A stretch of 64,000 nucleotides of DNA. Source: Deltaproteobacteria bacterium. Lineage in GTDB: Bacteria > UBA10199 > DSSB01. The notes under the pieces are model-generated. The model was not told where the DNA came from, made no database searches, and saw only the letters and a list, made by a program, of their open reading frames with translations. The translations under genes and the position numbers were made by a program. The DNA lies in assembly GCA_024233625.1 (NCBI GenBank), contig JACKPJ010000001.1:186001-250000 (forward strand), read 5' to 3'. The stretch's first letter is position 1. Each line of letters opens with the position of its first letter. Shown piece after piece: positions 8,733 to 16,314 of the stretch.

Positions 8733-9578
8733 ATGTCAAAGAACTCTACTGAAAATTACTACCACAAAGTATTAGAAAAAATCGAGCCCTTTCTAAAAGC
8801 AGAAACGCAAGCCGATGAATTTAATCTCGACTGGATACGCATGCAAGGCTATTGGAAAGCGGGAAAGCTTTTAGAGACCGAAGCTCTCAAAATAGATAAA
8901 AAGGAATTTAAAAAATTACGTGACTATCTAAGCAAAAAACTAGAATTCAAAAATCGCAAATTATTTCGAGTTCAGCAATTTTACCGTCGTTGGCCTAAAG
9001 CAGCTCCAGCCAAAAAGCCTCAAGACGCTTTGTCTTGGAGTAAATATGAAGAGCTATTATCTGTTTCAGAAGAAAAAGCTCTTAACTATTATCTCCAAGA
9101 AACCATCTCCAGTGACTGGAGCAGTAAACAACTCCGTAAAGCCATTCGCCAAAATCTCTACCAAAACAAAAACAACCTCAAACGCTATGTCCAAGGCAAA
9201 CTCACCAAGCTGCACTCCCTTATCAATACCTTTTGGGCCCAAGTACTCCATGTTCTCGATGGGGACACTTTGCGTGTAAGAATTGATTTGCGTTTTGGAA
9301 CAACTATCACCCAAGACCTCCGCCTACGTGGCATTAATTGCTACGAACTCAATGACCCCAATGGACTGGGAATTAAAGCCAAGGAATTTGTCGAAAAGGA
9401 ACTGCAAGACGCCACATGGGTTTTGATCGTCACTTATAAAACCGACAAATTTGGCCGCTATGTCGCAGATGTGTATTATTCCTCCGTCTATGAAACCGAG
9501 GAAGAGCTGTTAGCCAAAGGCTATTTTCTTAATCAACGCTTGCTAGATGCGGGTTTGGCGAAGCGGGTGGAGTATTGA
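8733..9578 (+). CDS. DUF1016 N-terminal domain-SNase nuclease fusion
   Basis: A 281-residue two-domain protein. Residues about 1-150 resemble the N-terminal DNA-associated domain of DUF1016/YhcG proteins (LSWSKYEELLSVSEEKALNYY, then a W-S-x-x-Q-L-R-K segment). Residues about 170-281 form a staphylococcal-nuclease-like domain: DGDT (metal Asp), RLRGINCYE (Arg and Glu eight apart, as in R35/E43) and DKFGRYVADV (the R87 equivalent). YhcG itself carries a PDDEXK nuclease at this place, so here the nuclease has been swapped. The start has GGGGGA 7 nt upstream. There is no signal peptide, unlike secreted SNases. Possible role: nucleic-acid defence or plasmid and phage control. Confidence 0.75.
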   Translation: MSKNSTENYYHKVLEKIEPFLKAETQADEFNLDWIRMQGYWKAGKLLETEALKIDKKEFKKLRDYLSKKLEFKNRKLFRVQQFYRRWPKAAPAKKPQDALSWSKYEELLSVSEEKALNYYLQETISSDWSSKQLRKAIRQNLYQNKNNLKRYVQGKLTKLHSLINTFWAQVLHVLDGDTLRVRIDLRFGTTITQDLRLRGINCYELNDPNGLGIKAKEFVEKELQDATWVLIVTYKTDKFGRYVADVYYSSVYETEEELLAKGYFLNQRLLDAGLAKRVEY

Positions 9579-9592
9579 TCTACTGAGTGAAT

Positions 9593-9760
9593 TTAATGTT
9601 CTAAAATTAATTTTTCTAATCTATCAACAAATGATGATTCTTTAAGATTTGAGCGATTTATCCTTACGCTGGTGACTTCATAGCTCCCTGTGTTTTTTTG
9701 CCATGATGTCCTCTCTAGTAAAGCTGGCTTTACTAACTTAACATAAGAGTAAAGTATACT
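9593..9760 (-). pseudogene. possible C-terminal remnant of a lost gene
   Basis: A 55-codon frame without an ATG, GTG or TTG start reads as a protein-like C-terminus (RTSWQKNTGSYEVTSVRINR, ending KLILEH). It lies downstream of the HEPN-like gene on the same strand, and its upstream end merges into the AGTAAAG palindrome array. I do not recognise a family. It may be chance coding. Confidence 0.25.
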
Positions 9761-9809
9761 TTACTAGTGGTCCGCCTTAGTAAAGCGACTCTAAGTCGCT
9801 CCAAAATTG
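9717..9809. repeat. three AGTAAAG sites at exact 31-bp period
   Basis: AGTAAAG starts at 9717, 9748 and 9779, exactly 31 bp apart. The first is part of an 8-bp inverted repeat (AGTAAAGC-TG-GCTTTACT). The second is a perfect 18-bp palindrome (AGTAAAGTATACTTTACT). The third runs into the hairpin GCGACT-CTA-AGTCGC. Three helical turns between sites suggests cooperative protein binding on one DNA face. The array lies between two convergent genes, not in front of either. Confidence 0.7.
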
Positions 9810-9849
9810 AAATTGGGTCAAGCTTGTATTATAAATATATAAAGTTTAT

Positions 9850-10407
9850 TCAGCTTTTTGAAATATCTTTAATTATCTCTTCGATAAGAACAATAAAATC
9901 TCCAAGAGGAGTTAAATCAGAAACCCACGCTTTTCTACCATTCCAAGATTCTTCTACCTTTAGGCGTTTATAAACTATAGGAAATTGATTCTCTTCTTTT
10001 TTATAATTTTCTACCCACTGCGGAGCAAAACTCCACACAAAGCCGTGTGAAAACATATGACGAATTTGTGCTGCATAAGGGTAAGGAGCTTGCCATCTCT
10101 TTTGAGACCACTCTTTTTTACTCTTATAATATTTTTCAGCAACATTAAAAGCCATTGCAACCCCTGAGCTAATCAATTTGACTAATATAGAGTCTAAACG
10201 CCTCTGATTTTTACGGTCTTTTATAAACTCTTTAGTAAAATCCGTAAGATCAACAATACATGACCCAAGAGTTGCATGAATTTTTTGTACACTATCTATC
10301 GGAACTACTTCTTCAGCACTTGCTAAACAAAGGCCCAAAAGGATTGTTTGTAAATACTCAGTAGTGTTTCTGAGATTTTCAATGGCTTTTTCTTTGGGAT
10401 AAGACAT
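9850..10407 (-). CDS. HEPN-like helical protein with RxxxxH motif
   Basis: A 185-residue, mostly helical soluble protein. I recognise no named family. Residues 116-121 read RHMFSH inside a predicted helix (YAAQIRHMFSHGF), matching the R-x4-H signature of HEPN RNases with the usual small residue after His. A polar N-terminal helical half precedes it, as in HEPN proteins. No SD sequence is visible. A TATAAT box at 10419-10424 (minus strand) would give a leader of only about 4 nt. Neighbours are a nuclease fusion and a helicase, so an RNase toxin or defence role is a fair inference but not shown. Confidence 0.55.
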   Translation of the reverse strand: MSYPKEKAIENLRNTTEYLQTILLGLCLASAEEVVPIDSVQKIHATLGSCIVDLTDFTKEFIKDRKNQRRLDSILVKLISSGVAMAFNVAEKYYKSKKEWSQKRWQAPYPYAAQIRHMFSHGFVWSFAPQWVENYKKEENQFPIVYKRLKVEESWNGRKAWVSDLTPLGDFIVLIEEIIKDISKS

Positions 10408-10762
10408 ATATTTGAATAATTATACGCCTTAAAAGTCAAAAACAAAATAATACTTATAGTTTTGAGAATTCTAAAAGAGTATTTTCTACTAAGACATGTC
10501 CATGGAATCTAGCAGTGGAACAATAGGTACTTAATTTTTTATCAAAACTAATATAAGTGAATCAAACGCCCCATGTCTCTCCTTCCCGCATACATGCGGG
10601 ACAAAAGGCAGGGATCTCAAGAGGGGAGACTAGTAAGCATCCTCCGAAAAATAATACAGCAGAATTAAATTTTTATAGACTTTTCAAGTGGCCAGTCAAA
10701 CATCTATTTAGTTGTTATCCCCATCGAAAAAATACCGTAAAATCCTGTATGAATGAAGCCAA
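10408..10762. other. intergenic region, no convincing gene
   Basis: The first 150 bp hold only AT-rich sequence. A compact nested hairpin follows at 10575-10630. A 77-codon plus-strand frame across it is rich in His, Ser and Asn, has no SD site and overlaps the repeats, so I do not call it. Confidence 0.4.
10575..10630. repeat. nested hairpin GTCTC...TCCCGCAT
   Basis: TCCCGCAT pairs with ATGCGGGA around a 2-nt loop, and outer GTCTC pairs with GAGAC. The preceding TCAAACGCCCC shares 10 bases with the ends of the 40254 and 58767 elements, so it may be a distant member of that family. Confidence 0.45.
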
Positions 10763-10907
10763 CAAATTCGCACTGTCTGAGTCCCGATGAAATCGGGACG
10801 AGTTTGCGAATTTGGGCGAAAGTGAATAAGGATTTAGGTATTTTATTCGGGGGATTAAAGGTCTTTTTCTTTGTTACTTTCTTTTTGACCCATCAAAAAG
10901 AAAGTAA
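10763..10907. repeat. two-hairpin repeat element, copy 1 (also at 58949)
   Basis: Module 1: outer stem CAAATTCGCA/TGCGAATTTG enclosing CTGTCTGA and the inner hairpin GTCCCGAT-GAA-ATCGGGAC. Module 2, 59 bp further: TTACTTTCTTTTTG pairs perfectly with CAAAAAGAAAGTAA. The order, and the sequences GCACTGT-TGAG, GAGTTTGC and CTTTGTTACTTTCTTTTTG, recur at 58949-59084, while the stems differ but still pair. The right hairpin ends 3 nt from the helicase stop codon and can serve as its terminator. Confidence 0.8.
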
Positions 10908-10910
10908 ATA

Positions 10911-13631
10911 TCACTTCCATCTCTCTAACCTATCGGATCTTTTTTGAAATCGCGCAGAAAGCGCATGGCGGCGGGCTTTAAGAAGTAAAAATCTGCCTTC
11001 AAAATTGCGGGTATAAATCAATTGATTTTTACCCAACTTTTTCTTCCATAATTTTGCAAAAAACTCGGCGTATTCTTTTTTAGCAGCAATCAGTTGGGGA
11101 ACCGAATGATAGTCCTGACGATTAAAAAAGAGAAAGCGGCTTTGACGAATTAAAAGGTAACGCGGGTTTTGAATGGGGTTGATCATTTCTTCCAGGGCAT
11201 CCAAAAAAATCGATTTTTCATAAGAGGTCCCGCCTTCCATTCCACAAAAGACCTGCCCCACTTCATTGGGTTCGGTGATGACTTTGACTTTTTGCAGATC
11301 GGTTTTGATCAAGTCAAACTGACATAAGGTCTGAAGGAGAACTTCTGCCATTTGTTTCATATGGCTCGCAATAGGACCATTCTTTAAAAACAACCAAAGT
11401 GCTTTGATCAAACCTGGCAAAGACACAACCAACACAACTAAAAAAACAAAGCCTAGAACAGTCAGCAAGGTCTTAAAATCTCTTACTCCACGGACATTGA
11501 TATTAATATTAGCCACAAAATAAGCCCCAAGCAGCAGACTGCGCCAAACCAGTGCCACAATGGTGTTCATAAAATAAAAATTTCGAGGTAGTGCAGCTTT
11601 TTCGCTTTGAAGTTCAGGAATAATATTTTTAAACTTGCCCGCAGCTAAGGCTTTCTGCCATTTGTTTCGGACCAAGTCGCGATTCATTGCAAGTTCAAGA
11701 GTCTTCTGATTGCTTTGATTGATTTTTCTTTCAGAGTATGGCGCTGTCGGGATTTTCATGCGCCGGATGCCATTTTCGATGGTATTTTCCACTAAAGAAA
11801 TACCAACAAAGGCCTTAAAGCGACGTGCTAAGGTTTTTAAGTCATTCCCCACTTCGGATGTGCGCTTTTCAACTGAAGCTAAATGCCAAATATTAGCAAC
11901 TTTATCAGGCTGCTTGGAATCAATACGAATCGCTCTTCCGCGCATTTGATTCGACAACATAAAGGAGCCAACAAAGCTGGCTAAAATCAAGGTATTCACC
12001 GAAGGTGCATCCCAACCCTCTCCCAACAGTGCTTGAGTTCCAATTAAAATTTGCATCTCCCCTTGAGAAAAAACTTCGGTAATCAGCTGCACAATTTTTT
12101 GGTTATTTTCCCCCTTAATCTCAAGCTTTATAAACTTTTCGTCATGGGCCAATTTTGAAATCTTGAGATGAGACTCAGCAATATTCATTTTTTGCGCAGT
12201 CATCTTGAGACAAGACTCGGCACTTTGAGGAATCACCACCAATGATCCACTTAAAATACCAAGCTTAGTCGCTTGAGGGTAATCTCTCCGAATTTTTTCA
12301 AAAATCGGCACCACACCCAAACGATTGAGCGGACTTGCTGAAGCCACTGCTTTTGGAAAATACTCCGCGCGAATAAAGTCACTCAACACCACCATGCGCA
12401 AATGATTTCCCAAATTTTGATGTTCTAATTGGACAATCTCTAAAATAGAATTAAGCTTATTCAGGCTTTCACGCAGTAGCTTTTTAGTCTCTTTATTATG
12501 ATTTAAAAGAACTTTACGTCTTTCAATCGCCCCAATTTTTTTGAGTTCGCGTTTTAGCTCAGCTAAAAAATCTTGATGACTCTCATCTACTTGAGAGTCG
12601 TGATACAAAAAATTTTCTAAAAGAATTTCTGCCCATTGCCGATCAAATCCAGGCACTCTCCATTTTGATCCACCGATTATTTTGACAAACTTTTTATCCA
12701 CGCCATGCCCCGCAGCATGCAAAAAAATCACGATACTTGAAAAGTACTCGGGATTATCTAAAATCTTTTCAATATTTTTCTCATAATCTAATAAACAGGG
12801 ATGCTGCTTCAACAATTGGATAAACTGCGTATGCTGGCTTAAATTTTTAAGAAAATAATCGACCTGAGTGCGAAAGGCCTTCACGACCTGATTTTCTTCT
12901 CGCGAAAGCGAGTTAAGAAAGACATAATCCTGATGTGGGCAAAGATTTTTTTCTAAAACGAGTTCTGGTACCGAAATTTCGGCATCGATGGGACCGCAAA
13001 GATTTTGATAGTTTTTCCATTCTTGTGGAGACACATCATAAGGTGGGGTTGCCGTCAAAGCAACCACATGCGGACTTTTAATCCCGTTTTTAAGATGAAT
13101 GAGACTCTTCCACCATTCATTTCTCAAGTGATGAGCTTCATCAATAATAATGGTTTGTAAACCTTGGGCTTCGAGTTTTTCTAAAATCAACTCCGCAGAT
13201 GCAAATGAGTTTCGACACTTTTTGGGGGATTCTTCTTCGAACTCCTCTTCTTCATTTTCTAGCTCAGCTTCTTCTTCGAGCTCTTTTTGATCGGTAAATG
13301 CTGCGTGCAAACCTTGATAAGTCGAAACAGTTAAAAATTTGGGGTTACGAATATCTTGAGAAATCCAATCGAGATTTTCTGTGGTCTGCAAGAAGTTTTC
13401 TTTAAAACGAACAATCCACTGATTACGAATGGCAATGGAAGGTGCCAAAATCAAGGTCGGCCGATTGATGCGCAGCATGACTTCCAAGCCTAAAATTGTT
13501 TTGCCCGAACCCGGAGCAGCGACAATATTAAGGTGATCGTCTTCTAAATGAGTTTCGAGTTCCTCTAAAACTCGAGCCTGATAGGGCCTCCAGGGAAAAC
13601 AAAATTTAGCGTTTGAGGGAAATTGATTCAT
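10911..13631 (-). CDS. DEAH-box helicase with two membrane segments
   Basis: A 906-residue SF2 helicase. It shows motif I AAPGSGKT (about residue 39), DEAH in IIDEAHHL (about 165), motif III ALTATP (about 192), and C-terminal helicase motifs IGTQALLGEGWDAP and QMRGRAIRID (about 530-590). Unusually, residues about 705-775 contain two strongly hydrophobic stretches, predicted membrane helices, followed by a soluble domain of about 130 residues with no family I can name. An acidic insert (EEEAELENEEEEFEEE) lies near residue 120. Related large helicases are known in databases but poorly characterised. It is next to nuclease-like genes, so nucleic-acid defence is possible. Confidence 0.8.
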   Translation of the reverse strand: MNQFPSNAKFCFPWRPYQARVLEELETHLEDDHLNIVAAPGSGKTILGLEVMLRINRPTLILAPSIAIRNQWIVRFKENFLQTTENLDWISQDIRNPKFLTVSTYQGLHAAFTDQKELEEEAELENEEEEFEEESPKKCRNSFASAELILEKLEAQGLQTIIIDEAHHLRNEWWKSLIHLKNGIKSPHVVALTATPPYDVSPQEWKNYQNLCGPIDAEISVPELVLEKNLCPHQDYVFLNSLSREENQVVKAFRTQVDYFLKNLSQHTQFIQLLKQHPCLLDYEKNIEKILDNPEYFSSIVIFLHAAGHGVDKKFVKIIGGSKWRVPGFDRQWAEILLENFLYHDSQVDESHQDFLAELKRELKKIGAIERRKVLLNHNKETKKLLRESLNKLNSILEIVQLEHQNLGNHLRMVVLSDFIRAEYFPKAVASASPLNRLGVVPIFEKIRRDYPQATKLGILSGSLVVIPQSAESCLKMTAQKMNIAESHLKISKLAHDEKFIKLEIKGENNQKIVQLITEVFSQGEMQILIGTQALLGEGWDAPSVNTLILASFVGSFMLSNQMRGRAIRIDSKQPDKVANIWHLASVEKRTSEVGNDLKTLARRFKAFVGISLVENTIENGIRRMKIPTAPYSERKINQSNQKTLELAMNRDLVRNKWQKALAAGKFKNIIPELQSEKAALPRNFYFMNTIVALVWRSLLLGAYFVANININVRGVRDFKTLLTVLGFVFLVVLVVSLPGLIKALWLFLKNGPIASHMKQMAEVLLQTLCQFDLIKTDLQKVKVITEPNEVGQVFCGMEGGTSYEKSIFLDALEEMINPIQNPRYLLIRQSRFLFFNRQDYHSVPQLIAAKKEYAEFFAKLWKKKLGKNQLIYTRNFEGRFLLLKARRHALSARFQKRSDRLERWK

Positions 13632-13732
13632 AAAAAATATCTTTCTATTTGGTTATCATTCCCCCAAAAAAATAATACCTGGAGAATATTTATAGAAAAA
13701 ACAGCTTCGATGTACAATAATGATTTTGAAAT

Positions 13733-13775
13733 TTAACCCATTCTATTCCTAGTACATCGTCATGAGAAGGGTTAA
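13733..13775. repeat. TTAACCC/GGGTTAA hairpin
   Basis: TTAACCC-A-TTCT pairs with AGAAGGGTTAA across about 20 nt. The left part matches the end of the 179-bp palindrome at 6519 over about 40 bases with several mismatches, so this looks like a short, uninserted relative of that element. It sits just before uup. Confidence 0.6.
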
Positions 13776-13807
13776 GTATAAAAACGCAATTTTAAAATAG
13801 TAAAAAT

Positions 13808-15652
13808 ATGACCGTCATACTCACAACACAAAACCTGACTCATTCTTTTGGAAGTGCTCCACTTTTTCAGGACCTCAACTTTAGCCTTCATGCGGGAGAA
13901 AGAGTGGGACTGATCGGACCCAACGGGGTTGGCAAAAGTACACTATTAAAAATACTCGCGGGACAAGTGGTGCCTGAGTCCGGAGAAATTAATCTACGTA
14001 GTGGCTTGAAGGTTTCACGCCTCGAACAAGAGCCACGTTTTTCTCAAGAAATCACCGTGGGGCAATTTATCTCCGAGGCCTTACAAGGTGTCACCGAATG
14101 GCAACGCGAAGCCAAACTGCAAGAAGCCTTTGCCAAATGGCTCGCAGTCGGAGCCACACACTTTCCTCAAGGCTTAGAAACAAAAGTCGCTTCGCTTTCG
14201 GGAGGTTGGCAACGGCGCATTGCCTTAGCCAAAGCGATGATTAGTGAACCCGATCTACTTTTACTTGATGAGCCAACCAATCATCTCGATGTGGAAAGTA
14301 TCCTTTGGTTAGAAGACAAGATTTTAAAATCTAATTTTGCCACTTTAGTCATCACCCATGACCGTGCATTTTTAGAAAAGATTTCTCAACGCATCATCGA
14401 GCTCAACCCCGCCTATCCGGAAGGTATGCTTTCCGTGAATGGAAATTACTCGACCTACCTTGAAAGATACGAACAGGTCTTGGCTGAGCAAGACCGCCAC
14501 GCTCAAGTCTTGCGTAATACCTTACGGCGGGAAACCGAATGGCTACGCCGCGGGGCTCGCGCGCGTTCGACAAAGCAGCAAGCTCGTATCGCTCGGGCTG
14601 AAGAGCTGGGTGAGCAATTGGCAAATATGAAACAGCGACAAAAAATGGCGGCACAAAAAGTCGATTTAGACTTTTCTCTTCAAGAAAAACGGCCCGATGA
14701 TTTATTGTACGCCGACAAAATCAGCAAAGCTTATCGTGGAGTGAAGCTCTTTGAGGATTTAAGTCTTTTGGTTAAAAAAAACACCCGGATGGGTCTCATA
14801 GGCCCCAATGGATGCGGTAAATCGACTTTGCTCAAAGTACTCTTTGGCGAAGAAAAAGCGGACCAAGGTAAAATTCGATATTATAAAGAACTCAAGTACG
14901 CTTATTTTTCGCAACACCGCGCAAGTCTGGATCCTCAAACTTCGGTTTTGCAGACGCTCTGTCCCAGCGGCGATCAGGTCATTTATCGCGGGAAAGCCAT
15001 GGCAGCGCGTGCTTATCTCAAACGCTTTCTCTTTGAACACTCACAACTGGAAATGCCCGTGGGAAAACTCTCGGGTGGAGAACAAAGTCGGCTCCTGCTT
15101 GCACAGTTGATGCTGCAAGAATGTCACTTGCTCGTTTTAGATGAACCCACCAATGATTTGGATTTAGCGACACTCAATATTTTAGAAGAATGTCTCAAAG
15201 AATATGACGGAGCCGTGATTTTAGTGACCCACGACCGTTATTTTTTAGATCAAGTCGTCGAAAGCTTTTTGGCCTTTCCCCCGCCAGAGTCCACAGCTCC
15301 CAAACATCTCATCGAATTTGCCAGTCTGGAACAATGGGAAACCTGGTATCGTCAGCAACAAAAAGAATCCAAAAAAACAAATTCCCCAATCAACGAAGCG
15401 GCAAAAGAAAAACCTAAAAATAAAATTCCGGGTCGTTTAGGTTATTTAGAGCAACGCGAATACGATCAAATGGAAGAGCGGATTCATGAAGCCGAAGAAA
15501 AGATGAATGCGATAAAAAGTGAACTGGAAAACCCCGAACATGCTAGCAATGCCAAAAAGTTACTTGAGCTAAATGAGCAGTTTGAAGCAGCGCAGGATGA
15601 AGTCGAAAAGTTGTATGAACGGTGGTCAGAGTTAGAAGAAAAAAGAAAGTAA
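13808..15652 (+). CDS. uup: ABC-F ATPase Uup
   Basis: A 614-residue soluble protein with two ABC ATPase domains and no membrane segment. It has Walker A GPNGVGKST and GPNGCGKST, signatures LSGGW and LSGGEQ, and Walker B DEPTNHLD and DEPTNDLD. A basic helical linker separates the domains. The C-terminal 80 residues form the coiled-coil domain typical of Uup (LGYLEQREYDQMEERI). Length and architecture match Uup, which acts on ribosomes and in tandem-repeat stability. No SD is evident before the ATG. Confidence 0.9.
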   Translation: MTVILTTQNLTHSFGSAPLFQDLNFSLHAGERVGLIGPNGVGKSTLLKILAGQVVPESGEINLRSGLKVSRLEQEPRFSQEITVGQFISEALQGVTEWQREAKLQEAFAKWLAVGATHFPQGLETKVASLSGGWQRRIALAKAMISEPDLLLLDEPTNHLDVESILWLEDKILKSNFATLVITHDRAFLEKISQRIIELNPAYPEGMLSVNGNYSTYLERYEQVLAEQDRHAQVLRNTLRRETEWLRRGARARSTKQQARIARAEELGEQLANMKQRQKMAAQKVDLDFSLQEKRPDDLLYADKISKAYRGVKLFEDLSLLVKKNTRMGLIGPNGCGKSTLLKVLFGEEKADQGKIRYYKELKYAYFSQHRASLDPQTSVLQTLCPSGDQVIYRGKAMAARAYLKRFLFEHSQLEMPVGKLSGGEQSRLLLAQLMLQECHLLVLDEPTNDLDLATLNILEECLKEYDGAVILVTHDRYFLDQVVESFLAFPPPESTAPKHLIEFASLEQWETWYRQQQKESKKTNSPINEAAKEKPKNKIPGRLGYLEQREYDQMEERIHEAEEKMNAIKSELENPEHASNAKKLLELNEQFEAAQDEVEKLYERWSELEEKRK

Positions 15653-15660
15653 AAGCAAGG

Positions 15661-15688
15661 TTGATTTAATGTGTATTATGTGTATTAT
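15661..15688 (+). promoter_or_regulatory. hicA1 promoter with direct repeats
   Basis: TTGATT (-35), 16-nt spacer and TATTAT (-10) end 5 nt before the hicA ATG, so the transcript would be leaderless; no SD is visible. Two copies of TGTGTATTA in tandem overlap the promoter and could be HicB sites. Confidence 0.45.
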
Positions 15689-15693
15689 AAAAT

Positions 15694-15879
15694 ATGGATA
15701 GCAAAGAGATCTTAAAGAGATTAAAAAAAGAAGGTTGGTTTTTAGTTCACAGCAAGGGAAGTCATCAACAGTGGAAACATCCAAATAAACCAGGTCGTGT
15801 GACTCTTCCTCATCCCAAAAAAGATCTCCCAATAGGAACTATAAAAAGCATTTTTATACAAGCTGGATGGAAAAAATAA
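15694..15879 (+). CDS. hicA: HicA-family mRNA interferase toxin (module 1)
   Basis: A 61-residue double-stranded-RNA-binding-like fold. The N-terminal SKEILKRLKKEGW and the catalytic-His segment KGSHQQWKHPN are the HicA hallmarks, followed by PHPKKDLPIGTIKSI. HicA cleaves mRNA and tmRNA and is neutralised by HicB. The gene overlaps hicB and lies 41 bp after uup, but has its own promoter-like sequence. Confidence 0.93.
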   Translation: MDSKEILKRLKKEGWFLVHSKGSHQQWKHPNKPGRVTLPHPKKDLPIGTIKSIFIQAGWKK

Positions 15880-16298
15880 AAAGGATAAGAATCGTGCCTA
15901 GATATCCCATTGTCATACATAAAGACAAAAATAGCGACTACGGAGTCACTGTCCCTGATTTGCCAGGCTGTTTTTCTGCAGGAAAAAGCTACGAAGAAGC
16001 CATTGAAAACAGTATCGAGGCTATCGAATGCCACTTAGAAGGCTTGTTATTAGATGGAGAACCTATCCCTCAGCCTCAGAGCATTGCAGAGTATGCTAGA
16101 AATCGTATTTATAAAGGAGGATTATGGTTTTTAGTTCCTATCGATTTAAGTAAATTATCAGGAAGCTCCAAAAGAGTAAATATTACACTCCCCGAAAAAC
16201 TACTCCATCAGATGGATCAATATGCCAAAAAACACGGACAATCTCGCTCAGGCCTCATCGCCAATGCTGCAATAGAATACATCACTCGCTCTCATTAA
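15867..16298 (+). CDS. hicB: HicB-family antitoxin with RHH domain (module 1)
   Basis: A two-domain antitoxin. The N-terminal HicB domain (SDYGVTVPDLPGCFSAGKSYEEA) neutralises HicA. The C-terminal ribbon-helix-helix (KRVNITLPEKLLHQMDQYAKK) should bind the operator. The ATG at 15867 overlaps hicA by 13 bp and has a poor ribosome site. A GTG at 15894 with AAGGAT 7 nt upstream gives a 134-residue protein and may be the true start. Confidence 0.92.
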   Translation: MEKIKRIRIVPRYPIVIHKDKNSDYGVTVPDLPGCFSAGKSYEEAIENSIEAIECHLEGLLLDGEPIPQPQSIAEYARNRIYKGGLWFLVPIDLSKLSGSSKRVNITLPEKLLHQMDQYAKKHGQSRSGLIANAAIEYITRSH

Positions 16299-16314
16299 TT
16301 CTATTTTTTAAATC

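Noticed and set aside
9717..9809. short CRISPR array
   Set aside because: Only three units share just 7 bases, and no cas gene is near.
10557..10790. 77-codon plus-strand frame
   Set aside because: It overlaps two repeat hairpins, has no SD site and has low-complexity composition.
8382..13631. tRNA-integrated element with att sites
   Set aside because: No integrase gene and no downstream copy of the tRNA 3' end was found, so only an accessory patch is claimed.
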